A stretch of DNA of 11,299 bases, taken from contig JAPTVL010000192.1 in NCBI GenBank assembly GCA_028065725.1, forward strand, positions 1-11,299, given 5' to 3'. Source of the stretch: Betaproteobacteria bacterium (GTDB lineage: Bacteria; Pseudomonadota; Gammaproteobacteria; Burkholderiales; Rhodocyclaceae). The translations under genes and the position numbers were made by a program. The notes below the pieces were generated by a model, which was given only the letters and a program-made list of their open reading frames with translations, had not been told where the DNA came from and ran no database searches. Below, piece after piece: positions 6,360 to 11,299 of the stretch. The first letter of the stretch is position 1; each line of letters opens with the position of its first letter.

Positions 6360-7037
6360 TCAGTTCGCCATCACCGGCAGGATCCACAGTTCGACGCGAC
6401 GGTTGAGCGCGCGGCCGGCGTCGGTGTTGTTGTCGGCGCGCGGCCCGGTCTCGCCCTTGCCATAGGATTCCAGGCGCAGCGGGTTGACGTTCTGGCCGGC
6501 GAAGTAATCCAGCACCGACTGCGCGCGCCGTTCCGACAGGGCCTGGTTGTAGGCATCCGAGCCGACGCTGTCGGTGTGGCCGATCACGGTGACCGTGGTT
6601 TTGCCGTACTGGTTCAGCACGCGGGCGATCTTGTTCAGCGTCGGCGTATAGCCGGGTTTCAGCACGGCGGAATCGGTGTCGAATCCCGTGGTGGAGGTCA
6701 TGCTGACCAGGATGGCGTTGTCGCCGGGCCGTTTCTCGACGCTGACTTCGCCGCGCTGGACTTCAGGCTGCAGCTGCTTCAGCAGGTCCTTGGCCTGCGT
6801 GTCCATGTAGTAGCCCACGCCGGCACCGGTCAGACCGCCGCCGACCGCGCCGATCAGCGCGCCCTTGCCGCGGTTCTTGTGATTGATGATCGCGCCCAGC
6901 GCGGCACCGCTCACGGTGCCGATGATGGCCCCCGTCTGGGTCTTGGTCAGGTCGCGCGAGTCGCCGAGATCGTTGGTCGTGCAGGCGGACAGCAGAAAAA
7001 GGGCTGACAGCGGGAGGGTGAAGAGGGGCTTGCGCAT
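6360..7037 (-). CDS. OmpA-family glycine-zipper outer-membrane lipoprotein (YiaD-like)
   Basis: This 225-residue lipoprotein has a short signal peptide ending in the lipobox LSAC, with Cys19 as the lipidation site and Thr at +2, consistent with outer-membrane sorting. Residues about 35-78 are a glycine-zipper region (TGAIIGTVSGAALGAII and GAVGGGLTGAGVGYY), and residues about 108-220 form the OmpA C-terminal peptidoglycan-binding domain. The diaminopimelate-contacting motif is visible as GHTDSVGS (Asp156) plus NQALSERRAQSV (Arg171). It is likely to anchor the outer membrane to the peptidoglycan. GAGGA lies upstream of the ATG at 7037. It is probably transcribed separately from the transporter gene, because a short palindrome and a possible promoter occupy the 79-nt gap. 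Confidence 0.93.
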   Translation of the reverse strand: MRKPLFTLPLSALFLLSACTTNDLGDSRDLTKTQTGAIIGTVSGAALGAIINHKNRGKGALIGAVGGGLTGAGVGYYMDTQAKDLLKQLQPEVQRGEVSVEKRPGDNAILVSMTSTTGFDTDSAVLKPGYTPTLNKIARVLNQYGKTTVTVIGHTDSVGSDAYNQALSERRAQSVLDYFAGQNVNPLRLESYGKGETGPRADNNTDAGRALNRRVELWILPVMAN

Positions 7038-7078
7038 TATGAAAATCCTCGGGTTTGTTGTCTATTGAAGCGAATTAT

Positions 7079-7093
7079 GTCGCAATGTGCGAC
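7079..7093. repeat. inverted repeat upstream of the lipoprotein gene
   Basis: GTCGCA and TGCGAC form a perfect 6-bp inverted repeat around ATG. On the minus strand it runs directly into a CATAAT hexamer that could be the -10 box of the lipoprotein gene, so it may be an operator. It lacks a T tract and is a poor terminator candidate. Confidence 0.35.
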
Positions 7094-7116
7094 GGAAATG
7101 GTTCTCTCCCCGCAGC

Positions 7117-8454
7117 TTAGAGGTAACGCAGCCACAGATAGACGCTGCTGACGACGATGCTGCCCAGCATCAGCGGAAACGCCATCAGCATGAAGGGCAG
7201 AAAACGGATCGGCTGGCCGGCGCGCTCGGCGAGGCCGGCGACCACCAGGTTGGCCGATGCCCCAACCAGCGTCCCGTTGCCGCCCAGGCAGGCGCCCAGC
7301 GACAGGGACCACCACAGGGTCTCGATCTGTTGCGGGGTGAACGTGCTGCTCATGCTCTGGATGACCGGAATCATGGTGGCGACGAAGGGAATGTTGTCCA
7401 CCACCGACGAGAGCATGGCAGAGACCCACAAAATGGCATAGGCGGTGACGGTGAAGTCGCCGCCGGTCCACTCGACGATCTTGTGCGCCATGAAGTCCAG
7501 CGCGCCTGCTTTCTCGATGCCGGCCACCACCACGAACAGGCCGATGAAGAAGAAGATGGTGATCCATTCCACCTCGCCGAAGGTGTGGTGGATGGCGTGC
7601 GACTGGTCCTCCGCCTGCATAGCGTACACCCGCAGCAAGAGCAGCAGGGCGGCACCGAACATCGCGATGGTGCCCGGTTCCTGACCGATGGAATGCGCCA
7701 GAACGAAGCCTGCGATCACCAGCGCGATGACGAACAGTGCCTGCTTCAGCAGGCGCGCATCGGTGATGGATTCGCGCTCGTTGAACGCCATCACCAGCGC
7801 GCGGTCTTCCGCCGAGGCATGCAGTTTTCGGCCCCAGATGAAATAGATCGGGACCAGCGTCAGCGCCATGACCACCGCAACGACGGGCGCCAGATTGAAC
7901 AGGAAATCGTTGAAGGTCAGCCCCGTCGCCGAGCCGATCATGATGTTGGGCGGGTCGCCGATCAGGGTCGAGGTGCCGCCGATGTTGGAGGCGAAGATCA
8001 CCGAAAAGAGGTAAGGATAGGGGTTGATGCGCAGGGCGTCGGTGATCAGCAGCGTCACCGGGGCGATCAAGAGCACGGTGGTGACGTTGTCGAGCAGCGC
8101 GGAGAACAGCGCGGTGACCACCGACAGCATCACCAGCAGGCCCCACGGATCGGCCTTCACCGCCTTCGCGGCCTTCACCGCGACATACTGGAACACGCCG
8201 CTCTTCTGCGTGATGGCGACGATGACCATCATGCCGGTCAACAGGCTGATGGTGTTGAGGTCGATTCCATGGAAGGCTTCGGCCTGGTTCAGCACGCCGG
8301 CGAAAATCATCAGGCCTGCGCCGAGCAGCGCGACCACCGAGCGATTGATCCTCTCCGTGACGATGACCGCATAGGTCAGCACGAAAATGGTGAGCGACAC
8401 CAGCAGCGGCGACAGGCCGAAGATTGCTTCGGAAACGGCGGCGGCAGGCGTCAT
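7117..8454 (-). CDS. ArsB/NhaD-type ion transporter (IT superfamily, probable Na+/H+ antiporter or anion transporter)
   Basis: This 445-residue inner-membrane protein has about 11-12 membrane segments and the internal two-fold repeat of the ion transporter superfamily. The repeat-related motifs are FSALLDNVTTVLL (residues 117-129) with SNIGGTSTLIGDPPNIMIG (156-174) in the first half, and SSVVDNIPFVATM (349-361) with GGNGTLVGASANLVVAG (391-407) in the second. The Asp-Asn pairs (122-123 and 353-354) lie in the re-entrant hairpin regions that form the substrate site in relatives. The family includes ArsB, P-protein and NhaD transporters, and sequence alone does not choose between Na+/H+ exchange and another substrate. 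There is no arsenic-resistance gene nearby, which argues against an arsenite role. The ATG is 1 nt after the CBS-protein stop with AGGG 7 nt upstream, so translation is coupled. Confidence 0.9.
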   Translation of the reverse strand: MTPAAAVSEAIFGLSPLLVSLTIFVLTYAVIVTERINRSVVALLGAGLMIFAGVLNQAEAFHGIDLNTISLLTGMMVIVAITQKSGVFQYVAVKAAKAVKADPWGLLVMLSVVTALFSALLDNVTTVLLIAPVTLLITDALRINPYPYLFSVIFASNIGGTSTLIGDPPNIMIGSATGLTFNDFLFNLAPVVAVVMALTLVPIYFIWGRKLHASAEDRALVMAFNERESITDARLLKQALFVIALVIAGFVLAHSIGQEPGTIAMFGAALLLLLRVYAMQAEDQSHAIHHTFGEVEWITIFFFIGLFVVVAGIEKAGALDFMAHKIVEWTGGDFTVTAYAILWVSAMLSSVVDNIPFVATMIPVIQSMSSTFTPQQIETLWWSLSLGACLGGNGTLVGASANLVVAGLAERAGQPIRFLPFMLMAFPLMLGSIVVSSVYLWLRYL

Positions 8455-8455
8455 G

Positions 8456-8914
8456 TCAGTACCCTGTCGTGCGGATCAGGTGTTTCAGCAGGGTGCGGCG
8501 CGACAGCATGCCCTTGAATTTTCCATCGGCATCCAGCACCGGCAGGGGCGTGACATGCCGGTGCAGCAGCAGGGCGGCTTCCAGCAGCGGGGTGTCTTCA
8601 TCCAGGATGGGCAAATCGTGATGAACCACTTCGCGTACCGGCTTGTTCGCCAGATCCTTGAAGTGGCTGGCGAGCAGCGGAATCCCGTCGCCGACGAAAC
8701 GCAGGTCTTTCAGCCCATGATCCACGCGGGCACTGACGGGCAGCAGTTCGTACAGAATATCGTTGATGTCCACCAGCCCGGCCCAGACGCCGCCGTCGCA
8801 GACGGGCAGATGGTTGACGCCCTTGTCCAGCATACGGCGCAGGGCATCCAGCAGGGAGGTGTCCGGACTCAGACAAGTGGGTTCCGGAAGAAGCGTGACG
8901 GCGCGCAGGGTCAT
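8456..8914 (-). CDS. stand-alone tandem CBS-domain protein
   Basis: This 152-residue soluble protein consists of two CBS motifs and little else: CBS1 at about 5-58 (DTSLLDALRRMLDKGVNHLPV then GGVWAGLVDINDIL) and CBS2 at about 90-148 (EDTPLLEAALLLHRHVTPLPV then GKFKGMLSRRTLL). Such pairs (Bateman modules) bind adenine nucleotides such as AMP, ATP or c-di-AMP and switch the activity of partner proteins, often transporters. No catalytic domain is attached. It lies 63 nt after the CPA2 antiporter gene and 1 nt before the IT transporter gene, so the most likely partners are these two membrane proteins; that is an inference from position. The Shine-Dalgarno sequence before the ATG at 8914 is weak. 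Confidence 0.92.
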   Translation of the reverse strand: MTLRAVTLLPEPTCLSPDTSLLDALRRMLDKGVNHLPVCDGGVWAGLVDINDILYELLPVSARVDHGLKDLRFVGDGIPLLASHFKDLANKPVREVVHHDLPILDEDTPLLEAALLLHRHVTPLPVLDADGKFKGMLSRRTLLKHLIRTTGY

Positions 8915-8977
8915 GGCAAGCGGCTTTCGGTGGCAAAGGCCGCATTTTTGCAGATGTGGCGAGCCGGCGATAGCGCT

Positions 8978-10210
8978 TCAGGATGCTGCATTCGCATGTC
9001 GGCCATAGAAGGCCTTCAGCAGGAAGGGCGGGGCGATCGTGGTGAGCGCGATGACGATCAGCAGCGCGGCGTAGGTTTCGGCATCGAGGATGCCCTGGTT
9101 CAGGCCCAGCTGCGCGAAGATCAGGCCGACCTCGCCGCGCGGAATCATCGCCAAGCCGATGGCGGTCTGGCGGAAGCGGCTTTCGCGGATGAAAAAGCCG
9201 GCGGCAAGCTTGCCGATGAAGGCCACCACGATGAGCGCGCCGCCCAGTTGCCAGACACGCGGCGAGCCCCAGTCGACCGCATTGAGGTTGAGCGACACGC
9301 CGACCATGACGAAGAACAGCGGAGCGAAGGTATGGATCAGCGGACGCATCTGCTCTTCCAGTCGGTGCGCCAGTTGCGGACTGGGGGCGAACCAGCGGTC
9401 GAGCGCAGGCATGCCGAGCCGGTGCATGACGTTGAAGCGGAAGTGCTGCGACAGCGCGATACCGGCGGCGAACCCGCCCATGATGAGTGGCGCGCCGACC
9501 GCGTGCGCGAGCCACGAGAACAGCAGGATCAGTGCCAGCGCCATGGTGATGAGCAGGCCGGGGGTGCTGGCGCGCTGGTCGTAATGGTCGATGATGCCGC
9601 CGGCAAGCTTGGCGACCAGCGGGGAGAGCAGCATGAACAGCAGGATGAAGAGCGCGACCTTGCCGGTGGCGGCGAGTGAAACCTCGTGCTGCACCGCGAA
9701 CTGGTAAAGGAAGGCGAGTGCCAGCACGCCGAGGATGTCGTCCAGCACCGCCGCGCCGATGACGATCTGCGCTTCGTCCTTGTGCCGCTTGCCGAGGTCG
9801 TCGAGCACCCGCACCGTGATGCCGATGCTGGTCGCGGTCAGCGTGCCGCCGATGAACAGCGACACCAGATTGTCGAGCCCGAAGCCCCAGCGGCAGACCG
9901 CGTAGCCGAGTACGAACGGCAGCACGAAGCCGGCCACCGCCACCACGATCGGCTTGATCCCTGACTTGGCAAGGCGGAACAGATCGGTGTCCATGCCGAC
10001 CTCGAACAGCAGCAGGATGATGCCGATTTCCGCCAGCAGCTTCATCGTCTCGCTGGGCGAAATCCAGCCCAGCAGCGACGGCCCCACCAGCAGGCCGGCA
10101 AGCAGTTCGCCGATCACCGAAGGAATGCCGTGCCGTCCCGCAATCTCGGAGAACAGCCGCGCGGCGATGAGGATGATGGCGAGGTAAAGGAAGAATTGGT
10201 GGAGTTCCAT
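8978..10210 (-). CDS. CPA2-family cation/proton antiporter (NapA/KefB-like, no RCK domain)
   Basis: This 410-residue inner-membrane protein has about 12-13 membrane segments. The ion-binding Asp-Asp pair of the family is present in IGAAVLDDILGVLALA (Asp157, Asp158), together with the unwound-helix region GGTLTATSIGITVRVL (residues 121-136), the N-terminal PSVIGELLAGLLVGPSLLG (30-48), and the C-terminal IPRGEVGLIFAQLGL. An Asp-Asp pair is typical of electrogenic Na+/H+ exchangers such as NapA, but K+ transport as in Kef-type proteins cannot be excluded. The protein ends soon after the last membrane segment (FLLKAFYGRHANAAS), so the cytosolic TrkA-N/RCK domain of KefB/KefC is missing. Nucleotide regulation, if any, would have to come from a separate protein such as the CBS protein encoded next. 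It is first in its apparent operon. Confidence 0.93.
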   Translation of the reverse strand: MELHQFFLYLAIILIAARLFSEIAGRHGIPSVIGELLAGLLVGPSLLGWISPSETMKLLAEIGIILLLFEVGMDTDLFRLAKSGIKPIVVAVAGFVLPFVLGYAVCRWGFGLDNLVSLFIGGTLTATSIGITVRVLDDLGKRHKDEAQIVIGAAVLDDILGVLALAFLYQFAVQHEVSLAATGKVALFILLFMLLSPLVAKLAGGIIDHYDQRASTPGLLITMALALILLFSWLAHAVGAPLIMGGFAAGIALSQHFRFNVMHRLGMPALDRWFAPSPQLAHRLEEQMRPLIHTFAPLFFVMVGVSLNLNAVDWGSPRVWQLGGALIVVAFIGKLAAGFFIRESRFRQTAIGLAMIPRGEVGLIFAQLGLNQGILDAETYAALLIVIALTTIAPPFLLKAFYGRHANAAS

Positions 10211-10250
10211 ACAGCGTGTGCCTGTGTCGTAATTCGGTTAAGGCCCGGCG

Positions 10251-10271
10251 GCCGGCGTGCATGCGGCCGGC
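10251..10271. repeat. nested palindrome in the antiporter leader
   Basis: Two GCCGGC copies (10251-10256 and 10266-10271) flank a central GCATGC (10259-10264). Each of the three is self-complementary and together they make a nearly symmetric 21-bp GC-rich palindrome. It lies 41 nt upstream of the antiporter start codon, in the presumed 5' leader. A regulatory role is possible but unproven. Confidence 0.35.
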
Positions 10272-10297
10272 TGGATTCGTGGTTTATCTTAACGCAT

Positions 10298-10311
10298 GGT
10301 GCCTATGCACC
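10298..10311. repeat. short inverted repeat near the presumed antiporter promoter
   Basis: GGTGC and GCACC form a 5-bp inverted repeat around CTAT. On the minus strand it lies just upstream of a TAAGAT hexamer (10292-10287) that could be a -10 box for the antiporter gene. No good -35 box is visible. Arms of this length can occur by chance. Confidence 0.25.
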
Positions 10312-10379
10312 GGGCGACTGCGGCCGGCCAGAAGCAGGCGGCAGCGGGGTGGAGCATCGGATGATTGCGCGGGTCAGGC

Positions 10380-11299
10380 CGGCTGGCCGGCTATGAAAAC
10401 GTCGCTGCCGCCGCGATGGCCGGGGTGCCAACGGCGAAATCGTACGGCAGTGGATTTCGCGCTTCGAAATCTGGCCCTATCTGGAAACCTTCGCCGCCCA
10501 TGTCGAACGCGAGGCGCTGGCAAAACTCGGCGGGCGTCCCGACCTCATCATCGGCAACTACTCCGACGGCAACCTGGTGGCGAGCCTGCTGTCCTCGCGG
10601 CTGGGCGTAACCCAGTGCAACATCGCCCATGCGCTGGAGCAGACCAAATACCTGCACTCGGCGCTGTACTGGGAAGCCAACGACCCGACCTAACACTTCG
10701 CCTGCCAGTACACCGCGGACCTCATCGGCATGAACCATGCCGACTTCATCATCACCAGCACCTATCAGGAAATCGCCGGCACCGCGCACAGCATCGGCCA
10801 GTACGAGAGCTACCGCGCCTTCACCCTGCCGGGGCTGTACCGCGTGGTCGACGGCATCGACCTGTTCGATCCCAAGTTCAACATCGTCTCGCCGGGTGCC
10901 GATGCGGACATCTATTTCCCCTGCACGGAAACGGCGCGGCGCCTGCATTCGCTGATGCCGGGCATCGATCGCCTGTTGTATTCGCAGGACCCCGGGGTGC
11001 CGCATCGCGGGCAGTTCGACGATCCCGGCAAGCCGCTGATCTTCACCATGGCGCGGCTCGACCGCATCAAGAACCTGTCCGGCCTGACCGAATGGTTCGG
11101 CGCCTGCGAACGGCTCGCCGAATCCGCCAACCTGCTAGTGATCGGCGGTCACGTCGATGCGGCTGCCTCGGAGGACGAAGAGGAGAGGGCGGAGATCGAG
11201 CGCATGCATGCGCTGATGGATCAGTACCAGCTGGACGGGCGGATGCGCTGGCTCGGCACCCGGCTCGACAAGAATCTCGCCGGCGAACTCTATCGCCAC
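10380..11299 (+). pseudogene. sucrose synthase pseudogene (5'-truncated, internal stop, continues past the window)
   Basis: From 10412 the frame reads as the GT-B catalytic region of sucrose synthase: [49 protein letters not shown], then after a TAA at 10691-10693 [48 protein letters not shown], and [15 protein letters not shown] with the Arg and Lys that bind UDP-sugar phosphates. The active enzyme (about 800 residues) reversibly makes sucrose and UDP from UDP-glucose and fructose. Here the family has Tyr-His-Phe where the TAA lies, so one substitution (TAC or TAT to TAA) explains it. Roughly 380 N-terminal residues are absent. RLAGYENV at 10380-10403, in another frame, may be a last scrap of the upstream region. 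A TGA at 10394-10396 closes the main frame upstream. Codon use matches the neighbours. Confidence 0.88.

Noticed and set aside
7117..8454. Arsenic-resistance (arsB) identity for the IT transporter
   Set aside because: No arsR, arsC or arsA is nearby, and the motifs are shared by the whole ArsB/NhaD/P-protein group, so the narrower name is not supported.
7087..9679. Two long + strand open frames (7087-8517 and 8387-9679)
   Set aside because: Both are antisense to the clearly coding transporter and CBS genes and read as low-complexity Gly, His, Arg and Asp-rich shadows.
8598..10262. A 554-codon minus-strand frame over the antiporter
   Set aside because: It is an alternative frame of the antiporter gene with an Arg/His/Pro-rich composition and no family match; the antiporter frame carries all expected motifs.
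10391..11005. A 204-codon minus-strand open frame
   Set aside because: It is antisense to the sucrose synthase remnant, which has strong family motifs on the + strand.

Overview
The window is about 11.3 kb of GC-rich chromosomal DNA, most likely from a betaproteobacterium of the Nitrosomonas/Thiobacillus type. This is an inference from the GC-rich codon use, the slipin/NfeD and YccA protein types, and a bacterial sucrose synthase remnant at the right end. No rRNA, tRNA, CRISPR array, phage gene or insertion sequence was seen.

Left part (1-2410, + strand). The tail of an unidentified gene is followed by a compact three-gene unit: a TetR-family regulator, a small membrane methyltransferase of the ICMT/PEMT type, and a carboxymuconolactone decarboxylase/AhpD-like protein. 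A perfect 7-bp inverted repeat lies inside a good sigma70-type promoter in front of the regulator, which suggests autorepression of the unit. That promoter places the transcription start almost exactly on the ATG at 271, so the regulator mRNA is probably leaderless. A small protein of unknown function (2057-2410) follows.

Middle part (2417-7037, - strand). Read in the direction of transcription, the genes are an OmpA-family glycine-zipper lipoprotein, a long-form NfeD membrane serine protease overlapping a slipin (SPFH) gene, a BI-1/YccA-type membrane protein, and a TatD-family hydrolase. NfeD, slipin and YccA families are all connected to membrane-protein quality control, so this is a plausible functional neighbourhood. 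A palindromic TTCGTG-repeat element that includes a terminator separates the lipoprotein gene from nfeD. A terminator-like hairpin after yccA lies within the first codons of the TatD reading frame.

Right part (7117-10210, - strand). This is a monovalent-cation transport cluster: a CPA2-type cation/proton antiporter with an Asp-Asp motif and no RCK domain, a free-standing protein made of two CBS domains, and an ArsB/NhaD-type ion transporter whose start codon lies 1 nt after the CBS stop. The CBS protein is a plausible nucleotide-sensing regulator of one or both transporters.

Right end (about 10380-11299, + strand, running out of the window). This is a decayed sucrose synthase. The N-terminal third to half is absent, the first remnant is out of frame, and the catalytic region carries a TAA stop where a Tyr codon is expected. 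Everything else in the visible part is well conserved, so inactivation looks recent.
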